A stretch of 64,000 bases of DNA from Sneathiella chinensis (GTDB taxonomy: Bacteria > Pseudomonadota > Alphaproteobacteria > Sneathiellales > Sneathiellaceae). Positions 17,416 to 25,892 of this stretch are shown piece after piece. Position 1 is the first letter of the stretch. Each line of letters starts with the position of its first letter. The notes beneath the pieces were generated by a model, which was not told the origin of the DNA, made no database searches, and worked only from the letters and a program-made list of their open reading frames with translations. The translations under genes were made by a program, and so were the position numbers. The stretch covers positions 1-64,000 of the forward strand of contig NZ_VNWN01000002.1 in assembly GCF_012720115.1 (NCBI RefSeq), read 5' to 3'.

Positions 17416-20400
17416 ATGAAACTGTCCCTGAAAACCAGTATCCTGCTTGCCATCGTCCTGCTGATCCTGACCTTCGGGTTGGCCTCCACATTTGTGACCT
17501 ATCGGACCGGGGTGCTTGCGGCCGAGGAAACCGCCGCAACCGTTTTTGAGGAAGCGGTGGAGAGGGCCTATGCCAATGTGAACAATAAACTCTCCATCCT
17601 GCTGCAATCCGCCCTCTATGGCAGCCTGCTTCAGGACGCCCATGCCAAAACAACCAGCGGTCAGGAGGGGGATATCCTGCTTCCCCTGACCGCCATCCTT
17701 GAAAACAACCCGGATTTCCAGTCCGCCTTCTTCGGGTTTCGGGACGGGGGCTTTTATCAGGTCCTGAACGCCCCGCTGGCCACGCCAATCCTGCGGGATC
17801 TGGCCCCGCCGCCCGGCACCCGATGGGCCGTGTACCAGATCAGGATCACCCCCGGAAGCGGGGCGCGGACGGTCCGCTGGTCGTTCCTTGATCCCGCGCT
17901 GACCGAACTTGCCCGGCGGGACGGCCCGGACAATGGCTTTGACCCCAGAAGCCGCCCGTGGTTCCAGCAGGCCCAAAAAAGCAACACTCCCACCCTGTCC
18001 TCCGCCTATCAGTTCTATGCCCTCAACCGGCAGGGCATGACCGCATCCCACCGGATGGGGGACAGCGGGCATGTTTTCGGGATTGATTTCTCCCTACAAA
18101 GCCTGTCCGACTTCATCCAGAAAACTCCGGTCTCCCGAAGCGGCGGCCTGATCCTGTTTGACAGCACCCAGCGCCTCCTTGCCGTCAACCGCACTCTGGT
18201 GCCACAAACCGGGAAACTAACCTTTCCGGCCGCGCTGCCCGACATACAGGTCGGGCTTTTTCGGACCCTGATGGCAGACCACGGTCAGGGATGGGCGGAG
18301 AAAATTGACTTCCTTGGTACCCCTTCCATGTGGCGGGTCAAATACTGGGCGGGCGGCGGGGGCCAGTCGATTGGCATCGCAGTCCTTGCCCCGTTTAGCG
18401 ATTTCACCCCCCGGCTTGGGGCCATCACCCGCGACATCCTGCTTGCCAACCTGCTGATCTTTCTGCTGATTTCGCCATTTGCCTATTTCTATTCATCCCG
18501 CATTGCGACCTTTGTCTCGAAACTGGCTGCAGATGCGGAACGGGTCCGCACCCTGATCTTTGACAAGACGGCCCCGCCGCCGTCCCGTATCCGGGAATTT
18601 TCCGCGCTCGGTCATTCCTTCACCCATATGAAGACCTCTCTTCGCGACAATACCGCCGCTCTTGAAAAGACACAGGCCAAGCTGTCCCGCCTTGTGGAGC
18701 TCGGCATCGCCATGACCGCCGAACAGGATATCCACAAACTGATGAGCATGATCCTGAACGGTGCTGCGGAAATCGCCAACGCCGATGGGGCGACCCTGTT
18801 CATGCTGAACGCCCAGAAAGACCTGCAGGTCCGTATCATCCGAAACGGAACGCTGGGGCTGTCTTTCGAGACGGATCAGGAAAAGACACCAAAGTTCCCG
18901 CCTGTCCCCCTCTATCTGGAGGATGGCACCCCCAACAACCAGAATATTGCCAGTTTCTGTGTGCTGTCCGGCAAAACCACCAATATTCACGATGCCTATG
19001 ACCAGACCCGATACGACTTTTCACGGGCCCGCGCCCTTGATGAACAGTATAATTATCGATCTGTCTCCTTCCTGTCGGTGCCCCTGAAACCCAAGGACGG
19101 TGACATTCTGGGGGCGCTTCAACTGGTCAATGCCCTTGACCCGGAAACGGGCGAGATCATCCCCTTCGATGAGGATATCCAGCAATTTGTCGAGGCTCTG
19201 TCCGCGCAAGCCGCAACGGCCCTGCATAATCATCAACTGGCCGCCGAACTTGAACAGCTTGTGGAAGCCATGATCCGCTTGCTAGCCGGTGCCATCGACA
19301 CCAAAAGCCCCTATACCGGGGCTCATTGCGCCCGCGTCCCCGTTCTGGCCCGCATGCTGGCAGAGGCCGCGTCCCGATCCGAACAGGGGACACTGGCCGA
19401 TTTTCGCTTTACCACCGACAAGGAATGGCGGGAATTTCGGATCGGAACCTGGCTGCATGACTGCGGCAAGGTCTCCACACCGGAATATGTGGTCGACAAG
19501 GCCACCAAGCTGGAAACCCTGTATGACCGCATCCATGAAATCAGAACCCGGTTTGAGGTCCTGCGGCGGGATGCAGAAGTTTCCCTCCTCAAGGCTCACC
19601 TGACCCCGGACACCCTGAAAACCGTGGAGGCGGAACTGGCCCCCCTTGCGGCCGAACTCAGCCGCGACTTTGAGTTTGTCGCCCGGTGCAATCTCGGCGG
19701 TGAATTCATGGAGGATGAAAAGACAGTCCGCCTGAAAGAAATCGCAGAGCGAACATGGCTCCGCCATTTCGATAACCGGCTGGGTCTGGGCCATGAGGAA
19801 CTTGGGCGGTGTCCCGACACGGACCCGACGCTGCCTGCAGCGGAACCCCTGCTGTCGGACCGGCCGGAACATCTTGTCCCGTCCTCACGGGACCCGAATG
19901 ACCTCTATGCGGGATACGGGTTTAACATCCCGATCCCCGAACACCTTTATAACCGGGGGGAACTCTACAACCTATCGGTTGCTCGCGGCACCCTGACAAA
20001 AGAGGAACGCTTCAAGATCAACGAGCATATCATGCAGACCATTGCCATGCTGGAGCAACTTCCGTGGCCGTCGCACCTGAAACGGGTTCCCGAATATGCC
20101 GGCACCCATCACGAGACACTGGACGGCACGGGATATCCGCGGGGCCTGACGGGGGCGGCACTTTCCATTCCCGCCCGCATCACCGCCATTGCCGATATCT
20201 TCGAGGCCCTGACCGCCTCGGACCGGCCCTACAAAAAGGCCAAAACCCTGTCAGAATCCTTGCGTATTCTGCATTCCTTCAAACAGCGGGGCGCCATAGA
20301 CCCTGAATTGTTCGACCTGTTCCTCACATCCGGGGTCTATCTTGACTATGCCCGGATGTTTCTCTCCCCCGACCAGATCGATGCGGTTGATACCACCCCG

Positions 20401-20430
20401 TATCTGGACAGGGCGGACAACGCTACTTGA
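17416..20430 (+). CDS. Membrane sensor protein: Cache-like - GAF - HD-GYP
   Basis: 1004 aa. A first membrane helix (about 8-30) precedes a large extracytoplasmic Cache-like sensor (about 35-335, with FDPRSRPWFQQA), then a second helix (about 345-368). A GAF domain (about 425-600) and a C-terminal HD-GYP domain follow. The HD pair is in LHDCGK (His681-Asp682); the second signature is HHETLDGTGYP (898-908). About 150-170 residues are inserted between HDCGK and the rest of the domain, longer than in standard HD-GYP proteins. HD-GYP domains hydrolyse cyclic-di-GMP; activity here is inferred. The start MKLSLKTS at 17416 is chosen because it begins the membrane anchor. The 3' end overlaps the convergent ugpE gene by 8 nt. 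Confidence 0.87.
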   Translation: MKLSLKTSILLAIVLLILTFGLASTFVTYRTGVLAAEETAATVFEEAVERAYANVNNKLSILLQSALYGSLLQDAHAKTTSGQEGDILLPLTAILENNPDFQSAFFGFRDGGFYQVLNAPLATPILRDLAPPPGTRWAVYQIRITPGSGARTVRWSFLDPALTELARRDGPDNGFDPRSRPWFQQAQKSNTPTLSSAYQFYALNRQGMTASHRMGDSGHVFGIDFSLQSLSDFIQKTPVSRSGGLILFDSTQRLLAVNRTLVPQTGKLTFPAALPDIQVGLFRTLMADHGQGWAEKIDFLGTPSMWRVKYWAGGGGQSIGIAVLAPFSDFTPRLGAITRDILLANLLIFLLISPFAYFYSSRIATFVSKLAADAERVRTLIFDKTAPPPSRIREFSALGHSFTHMKTSLRDNTAALEKTQAKLSRLVELGIAMTAEQDIHKLMSMILNGAAEIANADGATLFMLNAQKDLQVRIIRNGTLGLSFETDQEKTPKFPPVPLYLEDGTPNNQNIASFCVLSGKTTNIHDAYDQTRYDFSRARALDEQYNYRSVSFLSVPLKPKDGDILGALQLVNALDPETGEIIPFDEDIQQFVEALSAQAATALHNHQLAAELEQLVEAMIRLLAGAIDTKSPYTGAHCARVPVLARMLAEAASRSEQGTLADFRFTTDKEWREFRIGTWLHDCGKVSTPEYVVDKATKLETLYDRIHEIRTRFEVLRRDAEVSLLKAHLTPDTLKTVEAELAPLAAELSRDFEFVARCNLGGEFMEDEKTVRLKEIAERTWLRHFDNRLGLGHEELGRCPDTDPTLPAAEPLLSDRPEHLVPSSRDPNDLYAGYGFNIPIPEHLYNRGELYNLSVARGTLTKEERFKINEHIMQTIAMLEQLPWPSHLKRVPEYAGTHHETLDGTGYPRGLTGAALSIPARITAIADIFEALTASDRPYKKAKTLSESLRILHSFKQRGAIDPELFDLFLTSGVYLDYARMFLSPDQIDAVDTTPYLDRADNAT

Positions 20431-21241
20431 TCCCGGCCCGCATGAAGCTTTGCACGAACTGCCTTTGGAACAGCAGAAAGGCGATCAGCAGCGGACCCGA
20501 CGTCATCAGGGTTGCCGCCGTGATGATGGACCAGTCAATCCCCTGATCCACGGACCCGAAAATGGACAGACCCACGGTCACCGGGCGGGTTTCCACGGAA
20601 TTGGTCACGATCAGCGGCCACAGAAAGTTGTTCCAGTGGTGACTGACCGACACCAGCCCATAGGCCAGATAGGTCGGCTTGGCGAGAGGCACATAAACCT
20701 TCCACAGAATACCGATCGGACCGGCGCCTTCCACACGGGCCGCTTCTTCCAGTTCCTTTGGCACCGTCTTGAAGGTCTGCCGCAGCAGGAAAATCCCAAA
20801 GCCCGACGCGATATAGGGCAGCCCGATGGCGGCAATGGTATCAATCAGGCCCAGCGCCCGCATGGTCGAATAGTTCTCCACGATCAGGATATCCGGCATG
20901 ACCAGCAATTGCAGCAGGACCAGCGCAAACAGGATATCCTTGCCCGGAAACGAGAACCGCGTGAAGGAATAGGCCGCCAGCGTACAGAGCACAAACTGGC
21001 CAATCAGGATAAACGTCACCAGCATGATGGTGTTGAGGAAATAGCGAGCAAAAGGCGCCGCATTCCACGCATCCACAAAATTGCCAAGGGTCAGCGGGGC
21101 CAGCAGGTCAAAACGGGTCGCATATTCACCGGGATGGGTGGCCGTCCACACCGCATAAATGATCGGCAGGAACCACAGGATACCCAGAAACCACGCCCCC
21201 AGAGTGTTCAGAAACTGGTCATAATTGAAACGATCACTCAT
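20423..21241 (-). CDS. ugpE: Ugp-type ABC transporter permease 2
   Basis: 272-aa inner-membrane permease of the MalG/UgpE type with six predicted helices. The EAA loop reads EEAARVEGAGPIGILWKVYVPL. It is the last gene of the ugpC-B-A-E unit and overlaps ugpA by 4 nt. It would import glycerol-3-phosphate or glycerophosphodiesters with UgpA, B and C. Substrate assignment rests on family resemblance plus the PHO-box-like site upstream of the operon; another carbohydrate is possible. Confidence 0.8.
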   Translation of the reverse strand: MSDRFNYDQFLNTLGAWFLGILWFLPIIYAVWTATHPGEYATRFDLLAPLTLGNFVDAWNAAPFARYFLNTIMLVTFILIGQFVLCTLAAYSFTRFSFPGKDILFALVLLQLLVMPDILIVENYSTMRALGLIDTIAAIGLPYIASGFGIFLLRQTFKTVPKELEEAARVEGAGPIGILWKVYVPLAKPTYLAYGLVSVSHHWNNFLWPLIVTNSVETRPVTVGLSIFGSVDQGIDWSIITAATLMTSGPLLIAFLLFQRQFVQSFMRAGIK

Positions 21242-22113
21242 TGGTAATGTACCCGCTTGTCCGCAAAGAAGAACTGGCCGATGGCAAGAATGGAAAGAAG
21301 AATAAGAAGGACAACCGTCAAGGCCGCGGCATAGGCCGTATCCCAGTATTTGAACGCGCTTTCATAGATATAGAACAGCAGCAGCGAACTGGCGTTATCC
21401 GGCCCGCCTTCGGTCATCACAAAGATATGGTCTACCAGACGGAAGGAATTGATCACCGCATTGACCGACACGAACAGGGTCGTCGGCATCAGCAGGGGAA
21501 AAACAATGCGCCGGAAGAAGGTCCATTTTCCGGCTCCTTCAATGGCTGCAGCTTCCCGCAGGCTGGGCGGAATCGACTGCAAAGCTGCCAGATAGAAAAT
21601 CATGAAGAACCCGGCCTCTTTCCAGATGGCAACCACCATCACCGACCCCAGTGCCAGATCAGGGTCCCCCAGCCAGTTCACCTCGGAAAAGCCGAACAGG
21701 CTGCCGATCTGGTCGATCAGGCCGAAACCGGGCGTATAGAAAAACATCCAGATATTGGCAACCGCAATCAGGGGAAGGACCGTCGGGGCAAAATAGGCCA
21801 TGCGGATAAAACCGCGCCCCTTCAGCTTGCCATCCACCCACAGGGCCATGGCCAGCGCCAGACCGATGGAGACAGGAATGGTCACCGCCGCATACCACAG
21901 GTTGTTGGTCAGAACCTGCCAGAAGGTTTCATCCTCCAGCATGGTGATATAATTGTCAAAACCGACAAACCGGGCCTCCCGGTTCCCCCGCGGGGTCGAG
22001 AAGAAACTGTCCCAGATGGTGACAACGGCGGGATAATGGGTGAAGGCAAACAGCAAAATCAGCGCCGGGCTCAGCAGCAGCCAACCATATACCCATTCCT
22101 TGCGTCCTGGCAT
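21238..22113 (-). CDS. ugpA: Ugp-type ABC transporter permease 1
   Basis: 291-aa permease of the MalF/UgpA type. The N-terminus MPGRKEWVYGWLLLSPALILLF carries the first helix; the EAA loop is PPSLREAAAIEGAGKWTFFRRIVFPLL. It is separated from ugpB by 79 nt holding a strong hairpin, and overlaps ugpE by 4 nt. It pairs with UgpE. Confidence 0.8.
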   Translation of the reverse strand: MPGRKEWVYGWLLLSPALILLFAFTHYPAVVTIWDSFFSTPRGNREARFVGFDNYITMLEDETFWQVLTNNLWYAAVTIPVSIGLALAMALWVDGKLKGRGFIRMAYFAPTVLPLIAVANIWMFFYTPGFGLIDQIGSLFGFSEVNWLGDPDLALGSVMVVAIWKEAGFFMIFYLAALQSIPPSLREAAAIEGAGKWTFFRRIVFPLLMPTTLFVSVNAVINSFRLVDHIFVMTEGGPDNASSLLLFYIYESAFKYWDTAYAAALTVVLLILLSILAIGQFFFADKRVHYQ

Positions 22114-22147
22114 TCCGGATCCCTTTTAAAGTCAAAAACAAATAAAA

Positions 22148-22183
22148 GATCACCGGCGCAGACCTAGGCCTGCGCCGGTGATC
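22148..22183 (-). terminator. Stem-loop between binding protein and permease genes (attenuating terminator)
   Basis: A perfect 14-bp stem (GATCACCGGCGCAG at 22148-22161 with its complement at 22170-22183, 8-nt loop) is followed on the minus strand by a T-rich tract (TTTTATTTGTTTTTG). Placed 10 nt after the ugpB stop and ahead of ugpA, it would cut most transcripts after ugpB or protect their 3' ends. Confidence 0.8.
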
Positions 22184-22192
22184 ATCATAACA

Positions 22193-23479
22193 TCAGCGAT
22201 AGCTTTTCAGAATGCGATCGGCTTTCTTCTGCGCTTCCTTCAGCGCCTCTGCCGGATCCTTCTTGCCGGTAATCGCGGCTTCCAGGGCATCATTCAGGAT
22301 GCTGGTGATCCGCTGGTTCTGGTAGGTGGAGAGTTCCGCCACTGCATATTCCAGCTGGTCACGGGCAATCAGGGCTGGCGGGAAGTCCGCCACATAGTCC
22401 TTCATCAGCTTGGTTTCCCAGGCGTCAGGACGCGGGGCCACATAACCGGTCGCAATAGTCCAGCGAGCGGCCTGCTCCGGTGCGGTGATCCATTTGATGA
22501 AATCGAAAGAGGCTTTCTTCTGCTCGTCGGTGGAGTCCTTGAAGATGTAGAAGTTCCCCCCGCCAGTCGGCGCACCATAGCGCTTGTTGGCTGGCAGCAT
22601 GCCCACACCGAACGGGAAGGGGGCATTGTCACGAACGTTTGTCAGGTTACCAGTGGAGGTCCACATCATGGCTGCCTGACCTTCAAAGAAGGCCTTCGGG
22701 GTTGTGCCCCATTCCACGATACCCGGCTGCATGACCTTGTGCTTGGTGGACAGGTCAACCATGAACTGCAGAGCTTCAACAACCTTCGGATCGTCGAAAT
22801 TGGTTTCGTTGCCGTCGTTGTTGGCAAGGATGACATCATTCTGGGTGGTCAGACCCTGGAACAGCCAGTAAGGGAAACCGGAAGACGGAATGCGCAGGCC
22901 CCACTGGGTCACATTGCCGTTGGCATCGCGCTTGGTCAGCTTCTTGCTGAACGCGACCATTTCTTCCCAGTTTTTCGGGGGTGTGTTCGGGTCCAGACCG
23001 GCTTCCTTGAAGGCGTCCTTGTTCCAGTACAGAACCGGGGTTGAACGCTGATAGGGAATACCATAGGTCTTGCCGCCGGTCTGGCTGTTTTCCATGAAGG
23101 CCGGATAGAAGGCCTTCAGAAGCGCCTTGTCCTCGTCGGTGGCCGCCACATCATCAAAGGCGATAATGGCGTCTTCCTCGATCAGGGTGAACATGTCCAC
23201 CGCCAGAATAACGGAAAGCTGCGGCGGGGTGCCGCCGCGAACGGCCGTCAGGGTCTTGGTAATGGTGTCCTGATAGCTGCCGGCGTAAACCGCGTCGATG
23301 TTGACGTCGGGATTGGCGGCGGCGTATTCGTTTGTCAGTTCGGCAATGGTATCGGCTGCCTTGCCGCCCACGGCGACAGGGAAGAAGAATTGCAGGTCAA
23401 CAGCCTGGGCATTGCCAGCCATCAGGCCGCAAAGGGCGATTGCCCCTGCACCAACCTTGATTTTGCTTAGGAATGACAT
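22193..23479 (-). CDS. ugpB: Ugp-type ABC transporter periplasmic binding protein
   Basis: 428 aa, with a signal peptide (about 1-26, cleavage near AQA-VDL) and an extracellular solute-binding family 1 fold. Motifs include TYGIPYQRSTPVLYWNKDAF and GAPTGGGNFYIFKDS, the latter typical of UgpB-like proteins. It captures the substrate for UgpA/E. The gene lies 128 bp after ugpC and is followed by the attenuating hairpin, so it is probably the most abundant product of the operon. Confidence 0.83.
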   Translation of the reverse strand: MSFLSKIKVGAGAIALCGLMAGNAQAVDLQFFFPVAVGGKAADTIAELTNEYAAANPDVNIDAVYAGSYQDTITKTLTAVRGGTPPQLSVILAVDMFTLIEEDAIIAFDDVAATDEDKALLKAFYPAFMENSQTGGKTYGIPYQRSTPVLYWNKDAFKEAGLDPNTPPKNWEEMVAFSKKLTKRDANGNVTQWGLRIPSSGFPYWLFQGLTTQNDVILANNDGNETNFDDPKVVEALQFMVDLSTKHKVMQPGIVEWGTTPKAFFEGQAAMMWTSTGNLTNVRDNAPFPFGVGMLPANKRYGAPTGGGNFYIFKDSTDEQKKASFDFIKWITAPEQAARWTIATGYVAPRPDAWETKLMKDYVADFPPALIARDQLEYAVAELSTYQNQRITSILNDALEAAITGKKDPAEALKEAQKKADRILKSYR

Positions 23480-23607
23480 GAATTTAAACTCCTGAAAAGA
23501 TCATCCGTTGTTACATGTTAATCGTGCAGCAGGGCTGGCCTTTGCCCGAACCGCGTAGTCCTCGTCAAAACCGGAAGGAGGCCCCTTCCGACATCAAGGC
23601 GCGCGCC

Positions 23608-24690
23608 TTAAAGCTTTTCAACAGATGACACCCGTTTCCCGGAGCCACTGTCGAACAGGTGAAAATGCGTTGCATCCCAACGCAAGCGAAGCCGTTCCCC
23701 TACGGTCACAGCCAGTCGATTCTGAAGCCGGACGGTCAGCAGGCTGTCCCCGATCCGGCAGTCCACAAGATTGTCCGCCCCAAGATATTCAATGGACTCG
23801 ACCGTTGCCCAGATCCCCTCATCCGGGCTGGCGGTGATATCCTCGGGCCGCAAGCCCATGGACAGGTCCGCCCCCGCAAGTTCGGCCGGCCCCGTGCAAA
23901 TAACCTGATCATCCCCCCGGACAACCAGATTGCCGTCCTTCCAGTCCAGCGCCGCGATGTTCATGGGCGGTGTCCCGATAAAACGGGCCGTGAAGATGGA
24001 AGAGGGGTAGTCATACAGCTCTTTCGGGCTGGCGACCTGTTCGATCTGGCCGTTATTCATGACCACGATCCGGTCCGCCATGCTGATGGCTTCCGCCTGA
24101 TCATGGGTCACATAGACCATGGTCAGTCCCAGTTTCTGTTGCAGGGCCCGCAGTTCAATCCGCATTTCGTGCCGCAGTTTCGCGTCCAGATTGGAAAGCG
24201 GCTCATCCATCAGGCAGACGGGTTTTTCGGCGATGATCGCCCGGCCCAGCGCCACCCGCTGTTGCTGGCCACCGGAAAGCTGCCCGGGACGGCGTTCCAG
24301 CAGTTGGGACAAGCCCAGCAAATCCGCAACCCGCATCAGCCGCTGTTCCTGCTCTGCCGCCGGTATTTTCCGCACTTTCAGCCCAAACAGGATATTTTCC
24401 CGCACATTCAGGTGGGGAAACAGGGCATAGGACTGAAACACCATGGCAATCTGACGTTCCTTCGGCGGCGCCGATGTCAGGTCCTGATCCCCAATGATGA
24501 TGGCGCCCGATGTGGCCTGCTCCAACCCGGCGATAAGGCGCAAGGTGGATGACTTGCCGCAACCGGACGGCCCCAGCAAAACCGTGAATTCACCTGCATT
24601 CGCCGTAAAGGAAATGCCGTCTACCGCCTTGGCTTCTGTACCGTCATAGGATTTGGTCAGGTCCCGGATTTCAATTGCAAGCCCGGTCAT
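23608..24690 (-). CDS. ugpC: Ugp/MalK-type ABC transporter ATP-binding protein
   Basis: 360-aa ATPase. Walker A is GPSGCGKSSTLR, the signature LSGGQQQRVALGRAI, Walker B VCLMDEPLSNLDAKLR, with a switch histidine in YVTHDQAEA and a C-terminal TOBE-like regulatory domain (from about residue 240, with LRPEDI). It is first in the operon, which is unusual since ugpC often comes last. The PHO-box-like site lies about 200 bp upstream. A 14-nt palindrome (AAGGCGCGCGCCTT, 23596-23609) overlaps its stop codon. Confidence 0.83.
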   Translation of the reverse strand: MTGLAIEIRDLTKSYDGTEAKAVDGISFTANAGEFTVLLGPSGCGKSSTLRLIAGLEQATSGAIIIGDQDLTSAPPKERQIAMVFQSYALFPHLNVRENILFGLKVRKIPAAEQEQRLMRVADLLGLSQLLERRPGQLSGGQQQRVALGRAIIAEKPVCLMDEPLSNLDAKLRHEMRIELRALQQKLGLTMVYVTHDQAEAISMADRIVVMNNGQIEQVASPKELYDYPSSIFTARFIGTPPMNIAALDWKDGNLVVRGDDQVICTGPAELAGADLSMGLRPEDITASPDEGIWATVESIEYLGADNLVDCRIGDSLLTVRLQNRLAVTVGERLRLRWDATHFHLFDSGSGKRVSSVEKL

Positions 24691-24889
24691 GACTGTTCAC
24701 CCCGTCCGTGGACGTGGCCCTCATGACCAAAATTCACCGCTGCCAACCTGTCAGCAGCGCACCCGTTTTTCCCGTTTCCGGCGATCTGAAGCATATACCC
24801 AACTCGTCAATTTGATTGCGGGCACACCCTGAAGCTGCCCGACACAGGGCCTGAATACTAAGATCACATTTCAACTTTTAAAAGTTTTT

Positions 24890-24907
24890 ATGACAGATTT
24901 GTTACAG
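24890..24907 (-). promoter_or_regulatory. PHO-box-like site for the ugp operon
   Basis: On the minus strand the sequence reads CTGTAAC-AAAT-CTGTCAT. The PhoB consensus is two CTGTCAT repeats separated by four A/T bases: the second repeat matches 7/7, the first 5/7, and the spacer is AT-only. It lies about 200 bp before the ugpC start and supports phosphate-starvation control. Confidence 0.65.
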
Positions 24908-25043
24908 ATAACTTTCACTTTCCAGCCCAAAGGAAATATTTTCCGTCCGTTTGAAAAAGAACGAAAAAATTCAGAAAAGTTCGAGAAAACGTCAAAAAAC
25001 AGTCATAAAAGGCGTTTTTTCCGGTTTTTTCACTCAAAAGACC

Positions 25044-25055
25044 GCGCCGCGGCGC
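25044..25055 (-). terminator. Possible terminator after marC
   Basis: GCGCCGCGGCGC is a 12-nt GC-rich palindrome followed on the minus strand by GGTCTTTTG, 16 nt after the marC stop. Because it has no loop bases it would form a shorter stem; the T-run is weak. Confidence 0.35.
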
Positions 25056-25071
25056 ACCCCCCTTGAACGAA

Positions 25072-25713
25072 CTACACCATCAGGCTGTTGCGAATACCGT
25101 CCAGAATGAACTGAACCGCAAGGGCCGCCAGAATGACCCCCAGCACCCGCGACAGGGTATGGGTAAAGGTCTGGCCCAGAATACGGGACAACGGGCCTGC
25201 CAGCATGAACAGGCACAGACAGATCAGCAACACACTGGCCAGCACGGCAAACACGGTGGATTGCAGCATCAAATCGCCCTTGGCCCGGCCGATCAGCAGC
25301 ATGATGGAGGCAATGGCCCCCGGCCCCGAAATCAGCGGGACGGCCAGCGGAAACACGGAAATATCGTCCAGTGTGGGGTCGGACTTCATTTCCTCCGCCC
25401 GGTTTTCCCGCCGCTGGATCCGCTTGTCGAACACCATTTCCAGCGCAATCAGGAACACCATTACCCCCCCGGCAATGCGGAAGGCGGGAATACCAACCCC
25501 GAGAAGGCTGAGGAATTCAGCCCCGAACAGCGCAAAAAACGTCAGGATCGCCCCTCCGATCAGGGTCCCCTTGATCGCCATGCGCCGCTGATAGGCAATA
25601 TCAGCGGTTCGGGTCAGCCCGATAAAGATGGAGAGAACCCCGATGGGATCGATGATCACAAACATGGTGACAAAGGCGGTAATGGCCAGTTCCGTGACAG
25701 CAGGATCGAGCAT
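25072..25713 (-). CDS. MarC-family integral membrane protein
   Basis: 213 aa with about six hydrophobic segments. Family motifs include FVTMFVIIDPIGVLSIFIGLT near the N-terminus and PLAVPLISGPGAIASIMLL in the middle, both typical of MarC/UPF0056. The family was once linked to multiple antibiotic resistance, but its transport function remains unproven. The start MLDPAVTEL at 25713 follows GGGGAAAAG and gives the normal family length; a longer frame adds an unlikely N-terminus. Confidence 0.87.
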   Translation of the reverse strand: MLDPAVTELAITAFVTMFVIIDPIGVLSIFIGLTRTADIAYQRRMAIKGTLIGGAILTFFALFGAEFLSLLGVGIPAFRIAGGVMVFLIALEMVFDKRIQRRENRAEEMKSDPTLDDISVFPLAVPLISGPGAIASIMLLIGRAKGDLMLQSTVFAVLASVLLICLCLFMLAGPLSRILGQTFTHTLSRVLGVILAALAVQFILDGIRNSLMV

Positions 25714-25892
25714 CTTTTCCCCGTGTAATAAAAGAATGACGGCAAGGTAACCGCCTGAAGGAACGAGAGAAAGCGATTTCTCGGCCAACGTTCCCCGGTT
25801 GACCATTGCGACCGCTACCGACAAGGCATACTATATTAGAAGGGAAAAATTCACATAGCCGGCAAATAGCGGACATAAGTGGGAGACTCCTG

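Larger units (their letters stand above)
24691..25071. other. AT-rich promoter region upstream of the ugp operon
   Basis: This 381-bp stretch between marC and ugpC (both minus strand) holds the PHO-box-like site, a perfect palindrome AACTTTTAAAAGTT (24873-24886) and A/T-tracts at 24950-25030. I see no credible gene. Confidence 0.55.
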
